Positions 31,384 to 42,822 of a stretch of DNA of 64,000 bases are shown in pieces. The position numbers and the translations under genes are program-made. The notes beneath the pieces were generated by a model. It did no database searches, was not told where the DNA came from, and saw only the letters and a program-made list of their open reading frames with translations. Position 1 is the stretch's first letter; every line of letters begins with the position of its first letter. This DNA comes from Anastrepha obliqua (taxonomy: Eukaryota > Arthropoda > Insecta > Diptera > Tephritidae). The stretch is from assembly GCF_027943255.1 (NCBI RefSeq), contig NC_072894.1, forward strand, positions 54,377,601-54,441,600, given 5' to 3'.

Positions 31384-31546
31384 CTAGGTAGTGTGGTTAT
31401 CAGCTTAACATCTGATAGATCCTCCATCGGAGGACAACAAATGTTAAACTAATTTTTGGAAATGGGCGGAGTGTTTTAGGGGCGGCTTGCTCCTTCTCTG
31501 CCACGGGCTGACCCGGTATTGCATTACCGCCGGGATTTTAGCTTTG
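31384..31546 (+). pseudogene. U2 snRNA-derived sequence, copy A
   Basis: Long parts of U2 snRNA are recognisable in order: TTATCAGCTTAACATCTGAT, CTCCATCGGAGGACAACAAA, TGTTAAACTAATTTTTGGAA with the Sm-type ATTTTTGG site, CTTGCTCC, and the 3' stem CCGGTATTGCATTACCGCCG. The 5' domain with the branch-point-pairing GUAGUA is missing or altered. It is therefore a 5'-truncated pseudogene or the head/body of a U2-derived SINE, not a functional U2. Confidence 0.88.
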
Positions 31547-31884
31547 AATAAATACAAGAAAAAATATACTAATACATTTAGCTTTGGTGGGAAGAGCCAT
31601 AAATTTTTATGTGAATACATGTAGACGAAAATGGAATTTTTTTTTTTTGAAATTTACATTGTAGGACATTTCTGATTATTTATTGAAAACAGTTTTTGGC
31701 TTTTCTATTTTTGGTTTAGATACTGAAAGTCAGTTTAAGTGAATCGGTATAAATATTTCGTACATTAATTTTTGAAGTGAAAACTTCTTTAGAATCGTTG
31801 GGAGTGATTTGGGAAAAAGTGAAACGCATTACAACATATAAACGTAGCGACGAACTAAATAACTTTTAGGCCAGCACTGACAGT

Positions 31885-31951
31885 ATGGCGCGATAGCCGA
31901 GCGGCTAGCAATGTGAGCTTCCGATCCAAAATTCTTAGTTCGAATCACAAG
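31885..31951 (+). other. tRNA-like sequence / SINE head, copy B
   Basis: A box TAGCCGAGCGG (matches the consensus) and B-box-like AGTTCGAATCA, followed by AAGAAATAAAA and a T run. It is the same unit as 31192-31258, inverted. Isotype cannot be assigned. Confidence 0.65.
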
Positions 31952-32156
31952 AAATAAAATTTTTTTTTTTTTTGAAATTTGCATTGTAGGACATTTCTGA
32001 TTATTTATTGAAAACAGTTTTTTGGCTTTTCTATTTTTGGTTTAGATACTGAAAGTCAGTTTAAGTGAATCGGTATAAATATTTCGTACATTAATTTTTT
32101 TTTTGTGAGCGTGTAATTCTCAAAAGGTTTATTAGGTTTATTATTTAAAATGTATT

Positions 32157-32320
32157 GACTAGGTAGTGTGGTTATCAGCTTAACATCTGATAGATCGTCC
32201 ATCGGAGGACAACAAATGTTAAACTAATTTTTGGAAATGGGCGGAGTGTTTTAGGGGCGGCTTGCTCCTTCTCTGCCACGGGTTGATCCGGTATTACATT
32301 ACCGCCGGGATTTCAGCCTT
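32157..32320 (+). pseudogene. U2 snRNA-derived sequence, copy B
   Basis: Same truncated U2 as copy A, sharing nearly all of its departures from canonical U2 (for example ATGGGCGGAGTGTTTTAGGG). It also shares about 90 bp of non-U2 downstream sequence (AATAAATA, TTTAGCTTTGGTGGGAAGAG). The two copies therefore arose by duplication of one derived unit. Its 3' end GGGATTTCAGCC is closer to U2 than copy A. Confidence 0.87.
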
Positions 32321-32521
32321 GAATAAATAAAAGAAAAAATGTACTAATACATTTAGCTTTGGTGGGAAGAGGCATACATTTTTATATGAATACAAGTGGA
32401 CGAAAATGGAAGAAATTTGTAAGTCTGTTTCTTCGGTCCGTTTGGGTATTTTTTTTTTGACAACATCGAAACCAAAGCATTTGTATCATATTTTATCTAT
32501 CATAAACCACTCGTATCATTT

Positions 32522-33174
32522 CGCACCCTAAATACAAAAGGGTCACAACTCAAAATTTTCCAAAACTGAGTTTTTTGCATAAATTAATTCAGAGTACACA
32601 TTTCTAACTGCTGCAAATATTTCGTTCACATAACTATCTTCTTTAACTGGAAAAATACAGTTATGTCTATTTTTATGTCAAGTGTGTTGCTTTTGCACGA
32701 TCAATTAAAGAGAATTATTTTTAGTTGCGTTAATGGGCTCAAGAACAGCTGATTACTTTTATTACACATAAAGAGTTTTATTTTGAGTTCTGCCTCTATA
32801 ACTGTAAAAAGTGATAAATTTCGTGGTATATTATTTTGCATTGTGCCTCTTTAGTTGTGAAAAGTGAGTTCAATTAGGTTAGGGAACTTATAAAATTAAA
32901 ACATTTTATCAGTTAAAAAGGCACAACTTAAGAAAATATCACTACTTAATCGAAAAAATTTCAGTTAAAGAGTCATAAATCAAAATTTTGTTTTATTTTC
33001 GCAAACATAAAATAAAATTGAGAAAAATATAGTAGAACCTTCTTCAATGTTGTATATTTTCATGATGGAACAATATTTTCTTTAAATATTACAATAATTT
33101 TTACATAAAACGTTTTTCGTCTCTCCTGAAAATCTTGGTATTTTGAGTTGTGACCCTTTTGTATTTAGGGTGCG
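32522..33174. mobile_element. 653-bp non-autonomous DNA element with 35-bp inverted ends
   Basis: The ends CGCACCCTAAATACAAAAGG... at 32522 and its inverse at 33174 match for about 35 bp, through CAACTCAAAAT. The flanks repeat ATTT (32518-32521 and 33175-33178), a plausible 4-bp target duplication. The interior is A/T-rich with no ORF. The superfamily is not identified. Confidence 0.78.
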
Positions 33175-34648
33175 ATTTGTTGAAATTGAAAACATTGAGG
33201 ATGAATAATGATAAAATGAAGAAAATAAAATATGAACTTTATACCAATATTATAATGAACCTATAATTATCCCGCTCCTAATGCTGCTTTCGTCTTATTC
33301 TCTCTCAGTTTGTTTTAGGGAAGGTTTCACTTCTATCAAGTCTAACCGTTAGACTGGTATTTTTTTTGTTTTTTTTTTTTTTTGGCCGACCACCTTCGAT
33401 GGTAGCGGCCTTTGTTGCTCTTTGTTGGTAGATTCTTCCACATCGCTCTCTTGAGAAAGTATGTCGAATCTATTCTCAGTTGGTGGTCGGCTCAACCCAT
33501 GATGGAAAGAATAATGAGATGGCGCCTATCGTGGTCCCGTTACTTTGCGCTCAGCGAATTTGACAACTAGTTACGTGATTTTAGCTCCAGTATGGCCAGA
33601 TTACCATTTTCGTAACTTGATTTTGCATTTTTTTTTTTGTTATTTTTATTATTTTTTGTCTCGGAGTTTTAGTTCTTTCTTCATGACATTTTTCTAGCTG
33701 TTCTAATTAAAATGTCATGTTTATAATTTTGTAAAATATACATTTTTTAATAATTATTTAAATAATTCATTCAGTTTTATTTAGCTTTACTTTTTTTAAC
33801 ATCTGGTGGCATTGCCCGCGAGTGCAGGTGTTGTTGGTGTTCTTCTGCTTTCGGCAGTCAAATCTCTCTCTCGCTACTGCAGTGTTGCCTAGCTTTGGAT
33901 ATAAAAACGCATTAAAAGGCCCATTCAAAGAAAATAACCCAACAAATTTTTATTGAATCACTTAAAGAACTTTGTATGCGTGACAAATTGTCTTTAAAAT
34001 ATGCGTTTTTTTAAATAAATGTGTCATGCTTACGTACAATTTAATTTATGAGGTTTTTTTGTTAAGCGAGAGTCTTTTGTTAAGGGAACGACTTTTTTGC
34101 TATATTTGAAGTTATGTAACTAGATAAGGTACTCTTACTCAGTAAGGTTTCTTTAGTATTTTCTGGTATTTTGTTGCTTATTTTTACTATGAATACACCT
34201 CTTGATGCTCTATGTCTCACTAAGGATTGATGACCGGAAGAAACGATTACACCTCTATGGTTTTGATTCGCATTCAATAAATTCAAAGGCTTTTTAAAAT
34301 GTGTAAAAAGGTTTTCAATCTGAAGAAGAGTTGAGAGAGGGGCATTTAATATTTTTGCATAATCTTAAATTTAGCCAAAAATTAAATTTGCACTTTCAAA
34401 TTATCAAATTTTATAGGAGTAAACAAATTTTCATTAGCACTAAAATCTTCTCAGAGTGGCCTTTTTTAAACTTCTTTTGTATAATAATACAGTTTTTTTT
34501 TAACCTAAAGTTTCGCTAGCCTTAAATTAAAAACAAAAAGAAACAAACACCAAACTTAAAAATTGTCGCATTTTCGGTATAAAAAAGCACTAAATTTATT
34601 GCGAAGAGCAAATGGTTGGCAATACTGCACAACTCAGCAAACGTGACG
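33175..34648. other. unassigned A/T-rich DNA
   Basis: No convincing gene. It holds poly-T runs near 33362-33381 and a long-arm inverted repeat (GGCCGACCACC at 33383 and GGTGGTCGGC at 33481). There are also scattered short ORFs without codon bias (for example 34080-34286). Confidence 0.4.
33383..33492. repeat. inverted repeat / potential hairpin
   Basis: GCCGACCACC at 33384 pairs with GGTGGTCGGC at 33481-33490, separated by about 87 bp. It may be a remnant of a fold-back or non-LTR tail structure. No family was recognised. Confidence 0.5.
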
Positions 34649-34990
34649 TCACGTACGCTCTGATGGGCGCAATCTTGTTTCTATCATTCTTGGGCTCAAC
34701 CAGTGTGCTAGTTGTTGCTGTTTGGTGGGATATTGTTTTGGTCTTTTATTTGATTTATTAGTGGATTTTTCAGGTGAGCTGCGAGTGCGTTTGGGTGTAA
34801 TTTGCATTTCTTTTTGCGCGCTGCGGCCTGGTGCATTAGTGCGCGTGTTTAATGTCGTTGACATTATGCAAATTGTGTTGGATGCTGATGCTTCTGTTGT
34901 TGTTGTTTTTGACGTTGCTGCTGTCGTTATGGTGCTGGTGTTTGTTGTGACTGCTGAGAGAGAAACTCCAGTCAGAGCAAGAGAATTCAT
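34649..34990 (-). pseudogene. probable N-terminal part of a jockey-clade ORF1
   Basis: 113 codons from an ATG at 34990: Thr/Ser-rich start, then KRTRSSPEK, KRPKQYPTKQQQLAHWLSP, and a stop at 34649. The Pro/Ser/Lys-rich start with a QQLAHWLS-type phrase resembles ORF1 N-termini of jockey-clade elements. It could be the missing start of the ORF1 at 31090, separated by the 3.5 kb block between them. That link is inference. Confidence 0.5.
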
Positions 34991-35210
34991 ACTGTTTATT
35001 TGGATTGATTTTGTTCCTTTATCCGCGCGAGTTACATATACAAACAGTTACATTGATTTCAAAGCCAATGTACCTGATAAATTCGAAGAATTTTTAAATA
35101 AAATTGACAATAGCAGTAACCAAATATCAATTTCCGGCACATGTCGCAATTCATAAAATTTCCAGAGAATAAAAAATTTTTTATTAAAACATAATCAGCA
35201 ATTTTTAGCA
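34991..35210. other. unassigned sequence before gypsy-1
   Basis: Probably 5' UTR of the ORF1 fragment on its left, then A/T-rich sequence. The frame crossing 34722-35156 on the plus strand is mostly the shadow of the minus-strand ORF1 start. Confidence 0.3.
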
Positions 35211-35577
35211 AGTAAGCAAATATGTACACATATGAACCTTAAGTGAAATAAGAAAATATGTATATGTTGCACTTTCGTAAATGCAATACTAAATAATATT
35301 AAAAAATTAATTTATTATTTTTTTCAAAAAGTAACTTAAAGAAGAATTAAGAAAATAATAAATTTTAACAAATATTGTCAAATTCGCATTTATTGCATTT
35401 CCGTTCCCATTACGAAAATGCTATGTTGAATTACCCTATAAAAACACAAATGTAAATAGTTTTAAGTCAGTCTTGTTCCTCCCGTTCATCGGAGTAGTTG
35501 CGGAGTTTAATCAATAAACGAAATAAACGGAAACAAATTTAGTTTTTGTTTAACGCGAGTAACGGCTAAAACGTAAA
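35211..35577 (+). repeat. gypsy-1 5' LTR (left boundary uncertain)
   Basis: It must end at 35577, immediately before the primer site. It contains TATAAAA at 35437-35443, an initiator-like TCAGTC at 35467 and AATAAA at 35513-35518. An AGTAAGC near 35211 is a possible start. Without the 3' LTR in the window the left edge cannot be fixed. Confidence 0.5.
35437..35472 (+). promoter_or_regulatory. gypsy-1 LTR core promoter (TATA and initiator)
   Basis: TATAAAA at 35437-35443 lies about 30 bp before TCAGTC at 35467-35472, the expected spacing for an insect core promoter. Confidence 0.65.
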
Positions 35578-35596
35578 TGGCGCAGTCGGTAGGATT
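35578..35596 (+). other. gypsy-1 primer-binding site (tRNA-Ser type)
   Basis: TGGCGCAGTCGGTAGGATT, the primer-site sequence known from 17.6/297-group elements, directly after the LTR. Confidence 0.85.
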
Positions 35597-35789
35597 CTGA
35601 CGAGTTAAAAAGGATCCAGTGATACGAACAATACGTTAACTAAAATAGAAAAAATAGTGCAGTGAACATTTATGCTACTTGAACACCACTAAAATAAAAA
35701 AAAAAGAACACAAAAATAAAAAATTGTTATAGTGCAGGGAATATTTACAAATAGACACCACTATATTTTTTTTTCTCAAAGTGTATTCC

Positions 35790-36983
35790 AAGAGGCAACA
35801 ATCCTTTGACAAACGGAGAAGAATAGAAGAACAGGCTCACATTGCATCCGTCAGCGTGGCCGAAGAACTGGCCAGAAAGGATCAACAATTAGAACGCTTA
35901 CGCCAAGCATACTTAGACCTATAACAACAAACACACCAGTTACAGCAACAACAGCAAAACCTGGAACAACACCATATACAAGACAACAGTAGAAGAAACA
36001 ACATTTTGAAAACAATAAATCACTTGCCAACTTTTACCGGTACAGGAGAAGTAACGGTAAACAGTTTCTTCAGCAGTATTGAGTACTTGCTATCAACTAT
36101 ACAAGATGAAAATATTAAGAAGGAAGCCACAAGAACAATATTTTACAAAATAATCCAGGGGCAGGCGAAAGATACCATCATAAACATTCCCAACCCGGAC
36201 AACTGGCAACAGATCAAGGAGACGTTAAAACTGAGGTATAGGCCAAGCGTAGAACCACATCAACTATACAGAATGATAGGCAATTTAAAGGTGAATTCGG
36301 TGAGTGAGTTAGTAATTGAAGTGCAAAACTTTAAATATAAGTCAGATGAACTAACGGTATATTATCACAATGATCATTATATTGATTTGTCGAATATAGA
36401 TAGTTTACTTGTAAACCCAGTTAAAGAAATGACACAAGGGACTCTATTAGATAAAACCTACGAAGAACGAAATATTAATGACATATTAAAAATATTGACC
36501 AAAAGGAGATTCGAGAATACATGCATTAGGCCAGAATACAGGAAATTTAAGACTAATGACGGCAGGATATTTAGGCAAAATCGACTTCAAAACAAGAATA
36601 CATTTAACCAGGGAGACTATCAACGAAATTATGTAGGACAAAGTTATTTTAGACAGAATACTGAACAGGCACGAAATAATAATAATAATAATAATAATAA
36701 TGATAATTATAATAATTCAGGACGATTTAGAATTCAAAATAGTGGGGATAATAACCCATCAGGCGACTTCCAGCGTTTCAGCCAAAATCGCTTGGAACAA
36801 CCTAGGCAAAACCTAAACGCACCCATGGAATCCAGAAATGATGTACAAAACTATAAGTTAAATAAAGTAATAGAAAATTCTGAACTAAAAGAATGTAAAT
36901 GCGACGGAGGTCAATTTAAACAAACCCCAAATAATCAAAACTATTTTTTTTGGGAACAACCTCAGACTACGTACCCCACGTAA
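35790..36983 (+). pseudogene. gypsy-1 gag
   Basis: The frame is open from about 35790 (Arg/Gln-rich, coiled-coil-like) but hits a TAA at 35922-35924, then stays open to 36983. No ATG begins the open part (TTG at 36006). A capsid-like region (LPTFTGTGEVTVNSFFSSIEYLL) precedes an Asn-repeat segment of AAT codons (36675-36705) and a basic Gln/Asn/Arg-rich tail. Gag overlaps pol by about 34 nt. Confidence 0.82.
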
Positions 36984-38222
36984 AGTTAACAATTAATAAT
37001 AAAGAATATAATGCACTAATAGATACCGGTGCAAACATAAGTTTAATAGACAATGATATGAAAGAATTTAAGAAAATATTACTTACAAAACCAATTGAAA
37101 TCAGTACAATAAATGGAAAGAATATAATAAGATATGAAGTGCAAACAGACGCACCTAAAGAATTTAACGTAAATGAAAATGCGAAAATCAGGTGGAAAGC
37201 GACAAAATTGAAAGAACGAAAATACAAATTTATCATAGGCATTGATTTAATGAACTGCTTTAAAACAGTAATAAATCTAGAGGATGGTCACACATCCTTC
37301 AATAATAGAATAACAAATTTTACAGTAAACCCATATAAAAACATCCAAGTTTACACACTGGAAGGATCAGACTTTGACTGGGACAGAATTCAATTGAACC
37401 ATTTGAATACAGAAGAATATAGAGAAGTAAAGGACATATTGAATAGATTCAAGAAATTTTTATGCACAAAATACAAAGGAAAGGATATATCGCCAAGACA
37501 CCAACGATGGATACTCAAACTAGGAGAGTACGATTTCGAAGTAGACTATATAAAAGGTAGAGAGAACAAAGTAGCGGATTTTCTCAGTAGAATAGAAAAA
37601 AGTGAAGATAATATTTTGAAATGTGAAGATGATGACAGTTCCAATAGCATAAACCTAATTTCGCTCGATGGGGAGGAAGACAACGTAAGCATGGCAACAG
37701 TACATTCAGCAGAGGAGAATTTGGGTGATCAGTTTGCGATTAAGGAAGAGATAGTGAACAAGTATAGAACTCAGATTATACTTACAAATAATAAAACAGA
37801 AGAGTTTAGAGAGATACACGGAAAAAGGATAATTTTTATTGCAGAGTGTGATTTTGAACAAATGGGTGAAATTTTCAGAAGATATATTTTAAAAGGAAAA
37901 ATTGGAATATTTTCAGAACTAACCGACCACAGCTATAACATAGTACAAGAAAAACTGATTAGTATGTATTCGAATGACAACAAACTTCAATTCACTAAGT
38001 GTACAAAAAGAGCACAAGACATTGAAACAGAGGTTGAAGCCATAAAATAAATCTCCTTTTACCATGTTAGAGAAAGTTTACATTCCGGTATTTTAGAAAC
38101 ATACAATCAAATAAAAAATAAAATCTATTACCCTAAGTTACTGGAATTAGTTCACTTGGTTCTGAATCAATGATAAATTTGCCAAGAAGTCAAGTACGAT
38201 AGGAAACCCATAAAACAAAAAT
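36950..38222 (+). pseudogene. gypsy-1 pol: protease, RNase H end, integrase start; RT deleted
   Basis: The frame starts in the -1 register after a T run (TATTTTTTTTGGG at 36943-36955), suitable for frameshifting. Protease motif ALIDTGANIS is near 37021. After EYREVKDILNRF (to about 37465) the sequence jumps, still in frame, to the end of RNase H (DISPRHQRWILKLGEYDF, VADFLSRIE). RT and most of RNase H are therefore missing. A TAA at 38048-38050 and TGA-TAA near 38170 follow, the TGA replacing the first zinc-domain Cys. It is cut at 38222 by the TIR element. Confidence 0.85.
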
Positions 38223-38439
38223 CAGAGAACGTAAATTCATAGAGAAGGCTCAGGAACGAATGGGCAGGTTAAATGTCAAAACACATCAAAACGAGGGTAG
38301 GAAGTTAACAGTAGAGAGTTAACATAGCGGAGCGTAGTCAACAGAAATAAATATAGCGTTTGCATTGAAATGTAAAATGCCATGATTTGATGTTAGGGAA
38401 AAGAAAATAACAGCAGACTTGTACATTTTTCTTTCATGC

Positions 38440-39290
38440 TTATTTACCGTCGGCATTTTGCATGCGCAAATGGATTATTTCTTGTGAGATGAATAAATCA
38501 ATTCTAAGTAACGCAATATCACCGTAGGCCTAAGTAGCTAGAGTGCTCTATCAGTTAGTGTTAAATTTCATATTTCTCTAATAAATAATAATAATAATAA
38601 TTCTAAGTATATGCATGCATGAATATGAAATTTTAAGTATCTAATTGACTAAATTGTTTTGAATTTAGGTGTATTATCAAAATTATTCAAATATCATAAC
38701 ACAAAAAATAACTTTGTAAACCATTCCATCTTCATGTGGCCATCCATATTCATGTAGGCAGAAAAAAACATGGCTTGCCTCAAAACCCAGCTCATACACC
38801 TCTCATATACATCTGCATATAAAGAATTCAAAGCAAATAGACAAACGTATGCAAACGTATTTCTAATATACATATGTATGTATGTATGCAAAAATCACAT
38901 TTCTTTTTCATGCTTATTTGCCGTCGGCATTTTGCATGCGCAAATGGATTATTTCTTGTGAGATGAATAAATTAATTCTAAGTATATGCATGCATGAATG
39001 TGAAATTTTAAGTATCTAATTAACTAAATTGTATTGATATTAAGTGCATTATCAAAATAATTTCAAAATATTCACATAAAAAATTGGTTTTGTAAACCAT
39101 TCATTTGCATCAACGCTTATTATTCAACAATATGTGTCCTTTTTAAATTTTTATATCCATATGTATGTATGTACATATATTCATATACTAAATAGATATA
39201 ACATCTACCATCCATATTCATGTGGGCAGAAAAAAATCTTGACCTGCCTCAAAACACAGCTCATATGTATCTACATATAAAAAATTCAAA
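38440..39290 (+). repeat. two ~460-bp direct repeats inside the TIR element
   Basis: TTTCTTTCATGCTTATTTACCG-like sequence (first phrase TTCATGCTTATTT) recurs at about 38431 and 38905. It is followed in both by CGGCATTTTGCATGCGCAAA, TAAGTATATGCATGCATGAA and later CATCCATATTCATGTGGGCA-type phrases. Identity is high but imperfect. No ORF of note. Confidence 0.75.
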
Positions 39291-40060
39291 AGCAAATAGA
39301 CAAACCTATGCAAACATATTCCTAACATATGCAAAACAACTCATCTAAACGGTATTCGCGTACATAAACATATGTATGTATATATGCATATATGAATACA
39401 TATGTTGGGACAATGTACATACATATGTACGTAAATGTTTCTACTGTTTACATGTATACATATAATATAACCGCACATACTTACTTTATGCCTCTACATG
39501 TGTATGCTTCCAAAACTAAAATTCTAAGCCTAGCGACTACAAGAACAAAATGCATTCCTAGGCGTAGCTGCTGCGGCCATGATTATTTATCCGCGACGGC
39601 GTTGAACAGTTTCAAATATTAAAAAGCACAACAAAAACGAATTCATTGATAAGTTCGAGCTCATATTTCTACGAGCAAAGTACTTTCATTCATAAAACGA
39701 GCCGCCCATATGCCAATTTTCGCGACCATTCGAAAATAGTCAATATTGGAATATTTCGCGTTGAATTATTTGCCAATATTTGGTAAATCTTGAATTTTTG
39801 TCAAGTCGAGTGGCCGCGGCTCCGTATATATGTATGCATCAATACATGTATGCATCAATATATGTATGTAAATATGTGTATATGCACAATGCTGTGCCAA
39901 TGAATGTGCGCTGCGCCTATGAATGCGCGCTGGATTTCTTGATTTCTGTCGCAAGTGCTCACAACCTCATATGTATGTATGTCTATGGAAGTTTGTAGGC
40001 ATGTATTTATGTGTATGCGTGTTTGCTTTTGCACGTCCATATGAACGATTTTTCATATGC
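39140..40060. repeat. CATATGTATG-type simple-repeat region
   Basis: Many interspersed CATATGTA/TATGTATG runs with short non-repetitive segments. Small predicted ORFs here are Tyr/Met/Cys/Ile translations of the repeat. Nothing else was identified between 39140 and 40540. Confidence 0.6.
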
Positions 40061-40542
40061 AGATGTTCATTTGATTTAGCTGAACGAATATATTGATTTT
40101 GTAAGGAAATCCTGTCGAATTAAATTATTGGTATATGGTCATTTAAGTTCTTCTTACCAAATAAATATTATTATCCTTAAGAAAATGAAATAATTTTAAT
40201 TTAATTTTAATTTAATTTTAATTTTTTATTTTTATTCACAAGTAATTTAAGTACTCTTATATGTATATGTATGTATATATATTACAATACATTTCCTGAA
40301 ATGAAAAAAAAAATATATAAAATTGTGAAAGCACGAATTACGAAATTGTTCTCATACTATAACAATTTCTCACACGACTTCGATATTGACATCGATTAAG
40401 TCAACGCGATTTATCTGATTTTTAAAACACTACTCTCAATCCATCGTGATTAAGTGAAAATTGTAGTGGTTTAAAAATCTAGGCTCAGGTGCTACCTGAA
40501 AAAGAAGATAAAAGGAAAACCTGAAAGATAGAGAAAAATCTA

Positions 40543-41054
40543 CATATATACATTTATCCAATCAAAATCAAATCTAATGCAATCATACATTTTTTCCGAT
40601 ATTTGGCGCAATTTTCATATATGTAAAGCTAATATACATATGTCCTTTGCTAATATACGTATATAAACATGCATACATAATATTTCGCGCAATTTTCATA
40701 ACTTAATTACATACATAGGTATGTCCTATGCTAATATAAGTATATAAACATGCATACATACAATTTCGCGCAATTTTCATAACCTAATACATATGCTATG
40801 CTAATATATAATATGTATATAAACATGCATGCATACATGCATTTCTTTTCGAATTACATTGAAACCAAAGTTCAATTGGTTACAAGCAATCATAAGAGCT
40901 TTTCATTAATTTGCCGCAATTTTCATATATGTACATATATACATTTATCCAATCAAAATCAAATCTAATGCAATCATACATTTTTTCCAATATTTGGCGC
41001 AATTTTCATATATGTAAAGCTAATATACATATGTCCTTTGCTAATATATGTATA
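40543..41054 (+). repeat. tandem repeats with GCGCAATTTTCATA core
   Basis: A block of about 120 bp (TTTATCCAATCAAAATCAAA...) occurs at about 40552 and 40938. Between them a shorter unit of about 95 bp (GCTAATATA, GTATATAAACATGCATACAT, GCGCAATTTTCATA) is repeated three to four times. Helitron-1 copy 3 inserted into one unit, so the repeat continues at 51222. Confidence 0.78.
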
Positions 41055-41163
41055 CTAGCGTACCCTCGCCCACTTCGCTAGGCGATAAATTCAATGATTT
41101 GCTGAAAGAGAATAAAATTAATACGAAACAAAGCAAATTCTTTGATACAATTTAATTCGAACT

Positions 41164-42409
41164 TTATTGTAACACTTTTTTGTAGACAACGTTTTTGGTT
41201 TTTCCATCTTTGGCGTAAATGAATAATGACGATGGTTTGCCTACTCGTGAGCAAGCTACATACAATTGTCCATGAGAAAAAATTGGGTATTCTAAATTAA
41301 TACCGCACATTTGTAGAGACTGTCCTTGCGCTTTATTAATTGTCATAGCGAAGGCAAGGCGAATAGGGAACTGCAATCGTTTGAAATCGAATGGTAAATC
41401 CGTCGGAATCAGTGGAATTCTGGGTATCAAAACGTCTTCTCCTTGGTACTTCCCTTTCAAAATTGTTGCTTCGATAACGTTACCCATTAGCTTCTTCACA
41501 GCGAGTCTGGTACCGTTGCAAAGTCGTGGCACATTAATGTTGCGCAGCATAATAATCGGTGCTCCAATTTTTAGAATTCAGTTGCATAATTTACGACATC
41601 ATCTTGATCAGTAAATTGTGTCCATTGACTTACTTATATGCAACTATGTCACCAGGTATTTGATCCAAAATAGCTACATTTATATCATTTACGTCCTTAT
41701 TTTTCCCAGCTAAAATTGCTCTTTCGCTGAGCCAGTCATTGTTTTTGTAGTGTTGAACTATGTTTGGAAATACACTCTGTATCAATGCCTCTTTAGACTG
41801 TGCAAAAGTTCAGAAATTGTTAGGCAATGTAATCATTCCTGTTGGATCGACAGACATTGGGTCATTTCCCATTTTCAGTAATTGGTGTGAAAATTCAGCT
41901 GCTGACGGATCGTTCTGTAGTTGAACACGTACGTTTGTGGTAAGTGTAAGCGTGTTTACATGTCTCGATAAATACGATGATTTTAAACATGCATTGATTT
42001 CATCTACAGCCGTAGATTTTGGGATCACAGGTAGGGTTTGCCTGAAATCATGGCCATACGATGAGCTTACATACTTTAAGAACTTTTACCATTCCAGATG
42101 TTTTCGAAATATTGCATGTTGGTGTTTCATTTACCTGCATATTCAAAGGCAACTTTAATGCAGAATGTGCTGTGCGACCGCCTTCCAGTAATGTAGCCGC
42201 AATTCCGGAAGAAGCGAGTGCCAATGCAACGTTAATATTTGATCGAATTGTTGCTAATAGCAATGAAATCAAAAAGGTCTTTCCTGTTCCCCCAGGAGCA
42301 TCCAAGAAAAACAATCCACCAGTTCCATGGCTAACATTATTCATGATTGTAACATAAACATGTTGCTGTTGTTGTGTTTAGTTCATTACAATCATAATGG
42401 TATTCACGC
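41164..42409 (-). pseudogene. direct helicase fragment (Helitron-1 copy 3)
   Basis: Counterpart of 13318-14563 with the same Walker B deletion. One difference makes a stop: TGC to TGA near 41811, where copy 2 still reads NFCTF. Confidence 0.82.
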
Positions 42410-42822
42410 TCCAGTTCTCAATTTTCATTTCATTTCATTTATTGCCCAAAATCATTTTAACATAGGAGTTTACAAAGTTATGATAAAATTAGATTATTTA
42501 GCATTATCCTATCATACATTTGTATTTATCTAGGAGTTTAAAACTTATTTTTCTTTTGATATATACAATAGGTTATGATTATTATTTTGTATGTCTTTGG
42601 CATAATTTTAAAACTTATTTATATTCTCCCAAAAAGGGCTTAAAAAGGAGATAACGTATAATAAACTTCTATAATTTATTTGGCTATAAATTGATTACTG
42701 TTATAAACTAAATTTTCATAGTTGAAATTGTTCATCACGAAACGAAAACACAATCCGAAGTTCTCAATCGAGTTGTTGTAATGAATTAAACACATTTGTA
42801 ATATCAAATTTAAAGAAATTGA

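Larger units (their letters stand above)
31051..32430. repeat. duplicated block with jockey, tRNA-like and U2-like segments
   Basis: Recurring segments: GAAGTGAAAACTTC at 31052 and 31770; ACATTGTAGGACATTTC-type at about 31655 and 31978; GTGAGCGTGTAATTCTC at 31329 and 32105. They are repeated with periods of about 720, 323 and 776 bp, with the tRNA-like unit inverted between copies. The first phrase is also jockey ORF1 coding sequence. The arrangement is a rearranged partial tandem array rather than a simple insertion. Confidence 0.75.

Noticed and set aside
31192..31951. Functional tRNA genes
   Set aside because: A and B boxes are present, but acceptor and T stems do not pair and no clear anticodon arm forms. 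Better explained as SINE heads or pseudogenes.
31384..32320. Functional U2 snRNA genes
   Set aside because: The 5' stem-loop and branch-point-pairing region are missing or altered, and both copies share the same derived changes.
34722..35156. 144-codon plus-strand ORF
   Set aside because: Most of it is the antisense of the jockey-like ORF1 start at 34649-34990. Its long Val/Leu/Phe runs are the reverse of Thr/Ser/Lys codons.
39392..40040. Small ORFs rich in Tyr, Met, Cys and Ile
   Set aside because: Translations of CATATGTATG simple repeats on both strands.
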